Shown: in pieces, positions 5,730 to 11,761 of the stretch
Position numbering within the stretch: the stretch's first letter is position 1
How the letters are laid out: every line of letters begins with the position of its first letter
Source: Winogradskyella flava
GTDB taxonomy: Bacteria > Bacteroidota > Bacteroidia > Flavobacteriales > Flavobacteriaceae
Direction: 5' to 3'
Assembly (NCBI RefSeq): GCF_014243395.1
Contig: NZ_JACLCP010000001.1
Location: forward strand, 310,001-374,000
Length of the DNA: 64,000 bases
Notes under the pieces: generated by a model
Told to the model about the DNA's origin: nothing
Databases searched by the model: none
The model's input: only the letters and a program-made list of their open reading frames with translations
Made by a program: the position numbers and the translations under genes

Positions 5730-5757
5730 AAATCGGCAAACCTAGGTTTGCCGATTT
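5730..5757. repeat. Perfect 28-bp palindrome between the TPR gene and the array
   Basis: A 12-bp perfect stem (AAATCGGCAAAC / GTTTGCCGATTT) with a CTAG loop, 25 nt past the TPR stop and 8 nt before the first tRNA-like unit. On the minus strand only three U follow, so termination would be weak. It could mark the 3' end of the TPR mRNA after RNA processing. Confidence 0.75.
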
Positions 5758-5782
5758 TCCTATTTCTCCTTTCTTTTGTTAA

Positions 5783-6364
5783 TCACAATAAATTATTCAG
5801 TCGATTTTGAAACCATTTTTTAGGTTCGGCTTCGACTTCTCTTTTAGCCTGATTTTCTATGATTCTATTTTCGTTAGCTTGAATCTTTTTTTTCTTCTTT
5901 ACTCGAGATAAAATGTCATCAACGTAACTGATAAAATCATTATTCAATGCTAATTGCTTTGCATCTTTAAGAACCTTCTCGGCTTCTACAAATAATGTCA
6001 TACTTTCATAAAGTTGACCTTGTACTAAAGCGATACCTGCTCTATCAATTCCTTTTACAGTTTTAGCAAAGTCAATTAATCTTTGGGCTTCTTTGAAATC
6101 GTGATTATTAATTAATAATCTGATATAATCTGGATATATATCTGGCATATCCAATCTACTTGCTAAAGCCCTTTCAAAATAGCTTTTAGCCGTTTCGTTA
6201 TCACCTAATTGCTCATAGTGCACCTTCGCCATTAAATACAAAGTTTTTACATTTTCTGGGTCATAAGACAAAGCATAATTTAATGCCTCTACTGCTTTTT
6301 CTAATTCCCAAGGATAGGCTTCTATCGCTTTGAACAAATAGCTGTTATGTAAATTATTTTCCAT
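5783..6364 (-). CDS. Tetratricopeptide repeat protein heading the tRNA-like array
   Basis: 193 residues from the ATG at 6364; an in-frame TTG 15 nt upstream is possible but less likely. No signal peptide or membrane segment, so cytoplasmic. At least four TPR-like helical pairs span residues 10-145 (AVEALNYALSYDPENVKTLY, then AKSYFERALA, KEAQRLIDFAK and AEKVLKDAKQLALNN). The tail has a KKKKK run near 160-164 and ends KKWFQNRLNNLL. TPR domains mediate protein contacts. It is transcribed into the tRNA-like array, with which it shares strand and the only visible promoter, so a scaffold or RNA-protein assembly role is possible. Specific family not recognised. Confidence 0.8.
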   Translation of the reverse strand: MENNLHNSYLFKAIEAYPWELEKAVEALNYALSYDPENVKTLYLMAKVHYEQLGDNETAKSYFERALASRLDMPDIYPDYIRLLINNHDFKEAQRLIDFAKTVKGIDRAGIALVQGQLYESMTLFVEAEKVLKDAKQLALNNDFISYVDDILSRVKKKKKIQANENRIIENQAKREVEAEPKKWFQNRLNNLL

Positions 6365-6462
6365 GATAGTTTTATTCAATAGTTCCTTACTGTTTTAAAC
6401 GCATCACTTAAAGTGCTACTCTTAAAACTGTTCAGATTTTGTACTCTTAAATTTTTTGAAAT

Positions 6463-6492
6463 AAAAAACCCGAAACAGTTTGCTTGCTTCGG
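6463..6492 (-). terminator. Terminator in the leader of the TPR/tRNA-like locus
   Basis: On the minus strand CCGAAGC pairs with GTTTCGG (one G-U) around a 9-nt loop, followed by GTTTTTT. It lies 100 nt before the TPR start and about 155 nt after the inferred transcription start, so it could act as an attenuator or as the end of a separate small RNA. Confidence 0.65.
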
Positions 6493-6516
6493 ATTCTTCT
6501 CTGGGAAATAAATTAT

Positions 6517-6594
6517 CTACAGAAAATACCGAAGCCGTGTAAATGACTCGAGGTCATAACTTAAATTTTGAAATGCTACTTTATGTTTTAGCAT
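6517..6594 (-). CDS. Possible 25-aa leader peptide ORF
   Basis: An ATG-to-TAG frame of 25 codons lying wholly between the inferred promoter and the leader terminator. Its 5' end overlaps a hairpin ATGCTA/TAGCAT. The peptide is neutral to basic with no repeated regulatory codon. There is no Shine-Dalgarno sequence, though these are rare here. It could be a leader peptide or a chance frame in a structured RNA. Confidence 0.25.
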   Translation of the reverse strand: MLKHKVAFQNLSYDLESFTRLRYFL

Positions 6595-6652
6595 GGCTTC
6601 TTGTTTTGTTATTAATTATGTTATTGAGAATTGTTTATTTAATTCTGCGATG

Positions 6653-6683
6653 CAAAGATGTAAACTATTTTTAGAAAAACAAA
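6653..6683 (-). promoter_or_regulatory. Promoter of the TPR/tRNA-like locus
   Basis: On the minus strand a -7 box CATCTTTG (consensus TAnnTTTG, one mismatch) lies exactly 19 bp downstream of TTTG (-33 box), the standard Bacteroidetes spacing. Transcription should start near 6646, giving a 280-nt leader before the TPR gene. Confidence 0.6.
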
Positions 6684-6869
6684 TAAAATTTTAACTTAAT
6701 TTATTGATTATCAATTGTTTATACTAATTTGAGGACAAAGAAATTCCTGTCCGCTTTATGCAGATAGTTGAAGGTTTTTGGCAAGCGTCTGTCTCCCAAT
6801 TGCTTAGTCTTCAATACGTGTTATTTTATTTTTTAAAGTCTATTTTCAAATTCATCTAAATTTTTTCAT

Positions 6870-6898
6870 AAAAAAAGCGTCCAATTTCTTGGACGCTT
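6870..6898 (-). terminator. Intrinsic terminator after the 39-aa gene
   Basis: A perfect 10-bp stem (AAGCGTCCAA / TTGGACGCTT) with a 4-nt loop, followed on the minus strand by a run of seven T that overlaps the stem end. It sits 37 bp past the 39-aa stop codon. Confidence 0.85.
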
Positions 6899-6935
6899 GT
6901 ACTATTTATAGTTTTTGTATTTAAATCATAGGCAA

Positions 6936-7055
6936 TTAATGATTAAAAATAGATACATAACGTCCCTGTCGTTGAAATAATTCAATACTATTTCCTCGAT
7001 AATCCCACTGATACATCAGTGATTTAGGTGCTCTATGTGCTATTGTTTTAATCAT
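6936..7055 (-). CDS. 39-aa small protein with its own promoter and terminator
   Basis: A 40-codon frame (ATG at 7055, TAA) encoding a basic, aromatic-rich peptide with no membrane segment. A -7 box (CATATTTG at 7064-7071) ends 8 nt before the ATG, so the mRNA would be leaderless or nearly so. A TTTGG -33-like box lies 21 bp upstream of it, and a strong terminator follows the stop. The promoter-ORF-terminator arrangement is why I list it; I do not recognise the sequence. The alternative is a small structured RNA whose frame is accidental. Confidence 0.45.
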   Translation of the reverse strand: MIKTIAHRAPKSLMYQWDYRGNSIELFQRQGRYVSIFNH

Positions 7056-7063
7056 TAGTGCTG

Positions 7064-7071
7064 CAAATATG
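7064..7071 (-). promoter_or_regulatory. -7 box of the 39-aa gene
   Basis: CATATTTG on the minus strand matches TAnnTTTG at seven of eight positions. Only 8 nt separate it from the start codon, implying a leaderless transcript. Confidence 0.5.
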
Positions 7072-7176
7072 ACATAAACTGTGCCTAATTTCCAAATTTC
7101 TTAGCCACAAATTTTTTCAATTCGCTTATTCTAATGACTTACAAGTGAAACCTTTTAATACTTATTTATAACTGCT

Positions 7177-7184
7177 TATCTTTG
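7177..7184 (+). promoter_or_regulatory. -7 box of the ferritin gene
   Basis: TATCTTTG is a perfect match to the Bacteroidetes -7 consensus TAnnTTTG, 17 nt before the ferritin start. A TTT about 20 bp upstream is the probable -33 region. No Fur-like palindrome is evident. Confidence 0.7.
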
Positions 7185-7201
7185 TATAAAACGAAGAAAT
7201 T

Positions 7202-7726
7202 ATGTTATCAAAATCAATAGAAGCTGCATTAAATAAACAAATAAGAATAGAAGCAGAATCATCTCAAGTCTATTTAGCCATGGCTGTTTGGGCAGAAGTT
7301 AAAGGTTTAGAAGGCATTTCTAACTTTATGTACGATCAGTCTGATGAAGAGCGTGAGCATATGCTTAAACTAGTAAAGTTTGTCAACGAACGTGGTGGCC
7401 ATGCACATATCTCTGAACTTAATGCGCCTAATGTTGAATTCAATTCATTTAGGGAAATGTTTGAAAAACTCTTAGCGCATGAAATCTTTGTGTCCGAAAG
7501 CATTAATGAATTAGTCCATATATCATTACAAGAAAAGGATTATGCTACTCATAACTTCCTACAATGGTATGTCGCTGAACAAATTGAAGAAGAAGCCGTA
7601 GCAAGAACAGTCCTAGACAAGATAAATATGATTGGAGATGATAAAGGTGGTTTATACTTGTTTGATAGGGATATACAGCAACTCACGATAAATTCTGCTG
7701 CCCAAGATTTAAACACAGGAGCTTAG
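7202..7726 (+). CDS. ftnA: Ferritin (non-haem, FtnA type)
   Basis: 174 residues, the usual length of bacterial ferritin FtnA. The ferroxidase ligands fall at the standard positions: Glu17, Glu50 and His53 (EEREH), Glu93, and the QIEEE cluster at 126-130. It forms a 24-subunit cage that oxidises ferrous iron and stores it as a mineral in the cytoplasm. It is transcribed alone from a consensus promoter; the next gene has its own. There is no haem-binding Met as in bacterioferritin. Confidence 0.95.
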   Translation: MLSKSIEAALNKQIRIEAESSQVYLAMAVWAEVKGLEGISNFMYDQSDEEREHMLKLVKFVNERGGHAHISELNAPNVEFNSFREMFEKLLAHEIFVSESINELVHISLQEKDYATHNFLQWYVAEQIEEEAVARTVLDKINMIGDDKGGLYLFDRDIQQLTINSAAQDLNTGA

Positions 7727-7765
7727 CACAAGTGTTAAAATTTATTTAGAATAAATAAAAATAAT

Positions 7766-7773
7766 TATTTTTG
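7766..7773 (+). promoter_or_regulatory. -7 box of the Lys/Cys-rich small protein gene
   Basis: TATTTTTG, a perfect TAnnTTTG match, 21 nt before the ATG at 7795. It favours that ATG over the in-frame ATG at 7771, which would lie at or before the transcription start. Confidence 0.6.
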
Positions 7774-7794
7774 CGCCATTGTTTGAGTTCTGCA

Positions 7795-7971
7795 ATGGGT
7801 AAAAAAAAGAAAAACAAAAAGTTTAAAAAGGAGCGTATTAAAGCTCTTAAAACTTCTGGGGTTGAAACTTTGGGAAAGGTAAAATCCAAATGCTGTAAAA
7901 AGTATAAGAAAGATGAGCATAAGCGCTGCAGAAAATGTCCGTGCTTCGACCTTCTTAAAAAAGTCGCTTAA
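7795..7971 (+). CDS. Lysine- and cysteine-rich small protein
   Basis: 58 residues starting MGKKKK at 7795. Nearly half the residues are Lys or Arg, and the C-terminal half carries five Cys and one His (VKSKCCKKYKKDEHKRCRKC, then PCFDLL), a possible zinc site. It resembles small basic proteins annotated only as hypothetical in flavobacteria. Extreme charge suggests nucleic acid or ribosome association, which is inference. Single gene between ferritin and an AraC regulator. Confidence 0.65.
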   Translation: MGKKKKNKKFKKERIKALKTSGVETLGKVKSKCCKKYKKDEHKRCRKCPCFDLLKKVA

Positions 7972-8020
7972 TACCTAATGATAATGTAATGTTTTTTCTA
8001 ATTAACAGACTTAGATAAGC

Positions 8021-8863
8021 ATGACACATACTTTCAAAGAATTTTCCACGGATGCACTTTTTAAAATTGGAGATGATGCTAATTTAAACGCGTTCTCTAA
8101 ATCTCAACAAGTAGAGCTTTATACGTTCATCTGGGCAAATTCCGAAGCCATTAGTCTTATTATTGATAGCGTGCCATTAACTCTACCACCTAATAGCATA
8201 CTAGCGCTTACACCTATTCAATATTTACAATATATAAAAGGCAATGACATCATTGTTTATCAATTTAACAGGGAATTCTATTGTATAAAAGATCACGATC
8301 AAGAAGTAAGTTGTGTTGGCATCCTGTTTTTTGGCAATACCAATATTCCAGTAATTCATTTAGATAAAAAAGAACAGCAGAAGTTTAAAATGCTTCATGA
8401 AGTCTTTATCGACGAACTGGAAACCGAAGATAATATCCAAGCAGAAATGTTACGTATGCTAATGGCTAGATTCATCATTAAAAGTACACGTCTCTTAAAA
8501 GCCAAAAATGGTCTAGTTGAAACACCTAAAAGCTCTAAAGTAGATTTATTGCGATCTTTTAATTTTTTAGTCGAGCAACATTTTAAGCAGCAGCATAGTG
8601 TTTCCTTTTATGCTGATCAGTTGTTTAAATCGCCCAAGACCTTGTCCAATAACTTTGCGAAACTTAATAGAAGTCCATTACAAATTATTCATCAACGTAT
8701 TGTTTTGGAAGCTAAACGTCTGCTGACCTATACAGATAAAACGGCAAAAGAAATTGCCTACGAAGTCGGTTTTGAAGATGCTTCTCATCTTAGTAGACTA
8801 TTTAAAAAATATACGTCTCAATCACCATCTGAGTTTAAAAAAGGTACAAAATCCTTAAGTTAG
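8021..8863 (+). CDS. AraC family transcriptional regulator
   Basis: 280 residues. The N-terminal 150 form a cupin-like sensing region without a clear family signature. The C-terminal 100 (about 180-278) hold the two helix-turn-helix motifs of AraC/XylS proteins: SVSFYADQLFKSPKTLSNNF and the signature AKEIAYEVGFEDASHLSRLF followed by KKYTSQSPSEFKK. Two near-identical sequence blocks downstream (8863-8885 and 9109-9131), placed identically ahead of two promoters, are probable binding sites. The likely targets are the 50-aa gene and the AhpD-like/cupredoxin-like genes that follow. The inducer is unknown. Confidence 0.9.
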   Translation: MTHTFKEFSTDALFKIGDDANLNAFSKSQQVELYTFIWANSEAISLIIDSVPLTLPPNSILALTPIQYLQYIKGNDIIVYQFNREFYCIKDHDQEVSCVGILFFGNTNIPVIHLDKKEQQKFKMLHEVFIDELETEDNIQAEMLRMLMARFIIKSTRLLKAKNGLVETPKSSKVDLLRSFNFLVEQHFKQQHSVSFYADQLFKSPKTLSNNFAKLNRSPLQIIHQRIVLEAKRLLTYTDKTAKEIAYEVGFEDASHLSRLFKKYTSQSPSEFKKGTKSLS

Positions 8864-8885
8864 GAAAAATTGACAAGCCTAAGGG
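8863..8885 (+). promoter_or_regulatory. Putative AraC-regulator operator 1
   Basis: A 23-bp block with core TGACAAGCCTAAGGG, matching the block at 9109-9131 at 20 of 23 positions. It begins 57 bp before the -7 box CATCTTTG at 8920-8927, overlapping the 3' end of the regulator gene. Confidence 0.6.
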
Positions 8886-8919
8886 CAAATTCTTCATTTC
8901 ATCATATTAGCTTCTACAT

Positions 8920-8927
8920 CATCTTTG
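8920..8927 (+). promoter_or_regulatory. -7 box of the 50-aa gene
   Basis: CATCTTTG (seven of eight to TAnnTTTG), 25 nt before the ATG at 8953 and exactly 57 bp after the start of operator 1. Confidence 0.55.
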
Positions 8928-8952
8928 CACTGTAATACTAAAACAAGAAAAG

Positions 8953-9105
8953 ATGACACTAAAAAACAAATCGATATTCAATCTTATTGAAATATTTAGA
9001 AGTAGTCCAAAACAAATCATGAATACTATTATTCCTAAAACACATTGTGAACATAAGCATCTTCACGATTACTACTGTGATGCTGAAAAACCCCACATTA
9101 GTTAA
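8953..9105 (+). CDS. 50-aa His/Cys-rich small protein
   Basis: 50 residues from an ATG preceded by AAGAAAAG. The C-terminal part carries a dense set of possible metal ligands: THCEHKHLHDYYCD. No signal peptide or membrane segment. It lies between two promoters that share the putative AraC operator, so its expression should follow that regulator. Not recognised as a known family. Confidence 0.5.
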   Translation: MTLKNKSIFNLIEIFRSSPKQIMNTIIPKTHCEHKHLHDYYCDAEKPHIS

Positions 9106-9108
9106 AAA

Positions 9109-9131
9109 GGAAAAAATGACAAGTCTTAGGG
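9109..9131 (+). promoter_or_regulatory. Putative AraC-regulator operator 2
   Basis: Core TGACAAGTCTTAGGG, the second copy of the block at 8863-8885. It starts 57 bp before the -7 box CAACTTTG at 9166-9173, the same spacing as operator 1. This identity of spacing is the main argument for a regulatory role. Confidence 0.6.
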
Positions 9132-9165
9132 AATTATAATCATTTTATAAAAGACTAATCGATCG

Positions 9166-9173
9166 CAACTTTG
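9166..9173 (+). promoter_or_regulatory. -7 box of the AhpD-like/cupredoxin-like genes
   Basis: CAACTTTG (seven of eight to TAnnTTTG), 57 bp after the start of operator 2. It gives a leader of about 65 nt before the ATG at 9243. Confidence 0.5.
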
Positions 9174-9242
9174 TACCAACAAAAATTTCAAATAAACAAT
9201 AATAAAATCGCTGAATTAAATTTCAGTATAAAAATTAAAATT

Positions 9243-9791
9243 ATGAGCACATTTAATGTACCAACAAGAGAAGACGTAAGTACTAACAACCAAGCAATTT
9301 TCGATAACCTAAATAAAAGTTTAGGCTTTGTTCCAAACCTATATGCTACTTATGCGCATAGCGATACAGCATTAGAAAACTATTTAAACTTTGCCAATGC
9401 AAAGACTTCGCTATCTGCCAAAGAAAAAGAAGTAGTAAACCTTGCAGTAAGTCAAGTAAATGACTGTATGTACTGCCTATCTGCACACACCGCTATAGGA
9501 AAAATGAACGGTTTTACCGATGAGCAAATCTTAGAATTAAGAGCTGGTTATTCTTCAGTAAATATTAAACTAGATGCTTTAGCAAAATTGGCAAAAAACA
9601 TAACTGAAAATAGAGGCAGAACTGACGAATCAGTTTTAGAAAACTTTTTTAATGCTGGTTATACTAAAGGTAACTTAATCGACACAATTGCTTTGGTTGG
9701 AGATAAAACGATTTCAAACTATATCCATAGTACCACACAAGTTCCTGTAGATTTTCCTGTGGCGCAACCATTAGAATTAGAAACTATTTAA
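9243..9791 (+). CDS. Carboxymuconolactone decarboxylase / AhpD-like protein
   Basis: 182 residues from the ATG at 9243; an upstream in-frame ATG at 9171 overlaps the promoter and is rejected. The AhpD-type redox motif is present: Cys75-Met-Tyr-Cys78 followed by His82 (DCMYCLSAH). These proteins are peroxidase-like or disulfide-exchange enzymes of the cytoplasm; the family includes AhpD, which reduces AhpC through lipoylated partners. It precedes the cupredoxin-like gene by 28 nt, and both seem controlled by the AraC regulator. Confidence 0.85.
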   Translation: MSTFNVPTREDVSTNNQAIFDNLNKSLGFVPNLYATYAHSDTALENYLNFANAKTSLSAKEKEVVNLAVSQVNDCMYCLSAHTAIGKMNGFTDEQILELRAGYSSVNIKLDALAKLAKNITENRGRTDESVLENFFNAGYTKGNLIDTIALVGDKTISNYIHSTTQVPVDFPVAQPLELETI

Positions 9792-9819
9792 TAATTAATA
9801 AACTATAAATTTTAAAATC

Positions 9820-10224
9820 ATGAAAAAAATCATTTCAATAGTAGTAATAGCATTGACCTTTACATTAACTGGTAATGCGCAAGATGGCATGAAAAAAGAT
9901 GCTATGATGAAAGACTCAAAAGCAACAATTGTGTCTTTAGAACAAACCAAAGGTGAGTTTACCCAGAAAGAAATCACATTAAAAAAAGGTGATTATATCT
10001 TTGAAATCTCCAATAGTAATGTTGGTCATCAAGTAGGCTTTGTTTTAGTACCTAAAGGAAAAGATGCCTCTAAACCAGAAAACCATATAAAAACGGCTTA
10101 TGTTACCAAGGCTGTAGAGAACAACTCAAAAGAAACATCTAATGTAACGTCATTGGCGAAAGGTGAATATGTGTACTTCTGCCCTTTGAATCCAACACCC
10201 CAATATACTTTGACTGTTGAGTAA
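9820..10224 (+). CDS. Exported cupredoxin-like protein
   Basis: 134 residues with a signal peptide ending at GNAQ (residue 21), then a Met/Lys-rich linker and a cupredoxin-like beta domain. His70 (NVGHQVGF) and Cys121 (YFCPLNP) sit where two type 1 copper ligands would be. The usual second His and Met after the Cys are missing (CPLNPTPQYTLTVE), so classical blue-copper binding is doubtful. Probably periplasmic. It is co-transcribed with the AhpD-like gene, which suggests an oxidative-stress role. Confidence 0.7.
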   Translation: MKKIISIVVIALTFTLTGNAQDGMKKDAMMKDSKATIVSLEQTKGEFTQKEITLKKGDYIFEISNSNVGHQVGFVLVPKGKDASKPENHIKTAYVTKAVENNSKETSNVTSLAKGEYVYFCPLNPTPQYTLTVE

Positions 10225-10259
10225 TTCAGTTCTTAAATATCATACATAAAATGATCAAC

Positions 10260-10297
10260 AAAGTGCACAGCTTAACAGTTTTAAGTTGTGCACTTTA
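10260..10297. terminator. Hairpin after the cupredoxin-like gene
   Basis: A 10-bp stem AAAGTGCACA/TGTGCACTTT around an 18-nt loop that itself pairs partly (TTAA). The T-run after it is poor (TTTATCATT), so termination is plausible but not strong. Confidence 0.55.
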
Positions 10298-10374
10298 TCA
10301 TTAATTTGTAATTTCTATCGGTTTTTTTAGACTAATCCCCTAACTTAGTTAACTATAATATAAAAACCTATTCT

Positions 10375-11691
10375 ATGAAAAAAGACTACTTGTTAAAGAA
10401 AATTTCCTTAAAACCAATACTGTTTAATACCCTTTTACTTTTTTTCTTTCTTGGTTTGAATGGACAAGAGATGACTTTGGGCAATACTGTAATACATACA
10501 GATTGGGATGTGTGTACATATTATCCACTACCAGATTCACATCGATCTAAAGTTGGAGTTCCTGAAAAGATAAAACAAAGAATGGAGAGTGGCCGAGGAG
10601 GATGCGCCACATTTATTGTTGGCTATAATGGTTTTACACCAGAAGCTCAAGCCGCCTTTCAGTTTGCAGTAGATATTTGGTCTAATTCTATAGAATCACC
10701 TATCCCAATTAGAGTATCTGCCAATTTTGGCCCTCTTGATCCAGGCGTTTTAGGCGGTGCAGGCCCAACTAGTTTTAGAACTGTTTTATTCTCTGGATTT
10801 CCTTCAAATACCGTTTTCCCTATTGCTCTGGCAGAAAAATTAACAGGTGCAGAAATACCAGATCCTCCTTCATCGACTTCAATAGACATCAATGCTACGT
10901 TTAGCAGTACTGCGAATTTCTATTTTGGTACTGATGGTAACACGCCATTAGGTCAAATAGATTTTGTGTCTGTAGTCTTGCATGAGCTGGGGCACGGTTT
11001 AGGGATTTTAGGCTTTGGTAGTGTTGATAACGAAAATAATCCTACAGTAGGAATCCTTAGAAATAGTGGTTTTGTGAACGTCTGGGATAATTTTATTGAG
11101 AATGGAACACCAGCTGCCATAACAAGTTTCCCAGATCCTTCCGCAGCACTCCTTTCAGAATTTACAGGTAATAATTTGTTTAGTAACGGCCCAATTACAA
11201 CAGCCCAAAATGGAAATGTAAAGCCTTCGACTTATGCTCCAGTTACGTTTAACTCTGGATCTAGCTACAGTCACTGGGATGAAAACACCTATCCTGCTGG
11301 TAATCCAACATCATTAATGACACCATTTATTGCTCCAGGAGAAGCCATTCATGATCCTGGACTAGTAACACTTGGTTTTATGGAAGATATGGGTTGGTCT
11401 ATTTGTGGAGGATCCTTGACGGTAGATGAATTTAATGTTGATTCTGTTGAGGTCAGTCCAAACCCATTTACAGAATCAGTAAACATTAAGTTAGCCAATG
11501 GCATTAATGATGATTACAATATAAATCTATTTGATATTAATGGGCGCGTTGTCATGAGTGAACGGTTTTCTGCCACAAATGGTACCATCACAATTTCTAA
11601 TTTAGACCGCTTGGAGGATGCCTTTTATTTTATAAAAATCACCAACCTTAATAACAATAGTAGTATTACTAAGAAGATCGTCAAAAACTAA
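10375..11691 (+). CDS. Secreted metalloprotease-like protein with type IX sorting domain
   Basis: 438 residues. Hydrophobic signal sequence to about residue 31 (ending LNGQ), then a protease-like domain with HELGHGLGILGFG from residue 203, an HExxH zinc motif. The metzincin third His ten residues on is a Gly here, so the third ligand must differ. The last 75 residues are a type IX sorting domain: VEVSPNPFTESVNI, a NLFDINGRVV segment and a terminal ITKKIVKN. It should be exported by Sec, cross the outer membrane by T9SS, and act on extracellular protein. Monocistronic, with a strong terminator. Confidence 0.85.
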   Translation: MKKDYLLKKISLKPILFNTLLLFFFLGLNGQEMTLGNTVIHTDWDVCTYYPLPDSHRSKVGVPEKIKQRMESGRGGCATFIVGYNGFTPEAQAAFQFAVDIWSNSIESPIPIRVSANFGPLDPGVLGGAGPTSFRTVLFSGFPSNTVFPIALAEKLTGAEIPDPPSSTSIDINATFSSTANFYFGTDGNTPLGQIDFVSVVLHELGHGLGILGFGSVDNENNPTVGILRNSGFVNVWDNFIENGTPAAITSFPDPSAALLSEFTGNNLFSNGPITTAQNGNVKPSTYAPVTFNSGSSYSHWDENTYPAGNPTSLMTPFIAPGEAIHDPGLVTLGFMEDMGWSICGGSLTVDEFNVDSVEVSPNPFTESVNIKLANGINDDYNINLFDINGRVVMSERFSATNGTITISNLDRLEDAFYFIKITNLNNNSSITKKIVKN

Positions 11692-11713
11692 AACAATAAT
11701 TCCTATAACAACA

Positions 11714-11745
11714 AAAAGAGCAATCCTAAGGATTGCTCTTTTTTA
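11714..11745. terminator. Bidirectional terminator between protease and ssb
   Basis: AAAAAGAGCAATCC pairs with GGATTGCTCTTTTTT around a 2-nt loop. A-rich and T-rich flanks make it usable for both converging genes. Confidence 0.9.
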
Positions 11746-11761
11746 GTTTATAAAAGTCTTC

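Larger units (their letters stand above)
2567..6683 (-). other. tRNA-like array locus (TPR - tRNA-likes - orphan ORF - tRNA-likes - slipin)
   Basis: All elements in this 4.1-kb span lie on the minus strand: promoter and leader (6683-6463), a TPR protein, eleven tRNA-like units separated by 0-14 nt, a 103-aa protein, at least three degenerate tRNA-like units, a 450-nt structured UTR and a slipin-like protein. No other promoter box was found inside the span, and the only strong intrinsic terminators are in the leader and after the slipin gene. A single polycistronic precursor RNA is the simplest reading, though this is inference. See the separate entries. Confidence 0.65.
6380..7201. other. 822-bp interval with two minus-strand regulatory or small-gene units
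   Basis: Holds the promoter, leader and terminator of the TPR/tRNA-like locus (6463-6683), a 39-aa gene with its own promoter and terminator (6870-7071), and the ferritin promoter (7177-7184). Between 6684 and 6869 I see only weak hairpins, such as GGACA/TGTCC at about 6733-6751, and no credible gene. Confidence 0.6.

Noticed and set aside
6463..6683. SRP RNA, 6S RNA or tmRNA gene in the leader region
   Set aside because: No conserved SRP loop, tmRNA tag reading frame or long 6S-like open duplex could be found.
6771..6815. Sigma-54-type promoter (TTGGCA ... TTGC) as found before RNA-repair operons
   Set aside because: The GG and GC elements are about twice as far apart as sigma-54 requires, and they sit on the wrong strand for the locus.
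9171..9242. N-terminal extension of the AhpD-like protein
   Set aside because: The extended start overlaps the -7 box and adds a low-complexity Asn/Lys stretch with no family counterpart.
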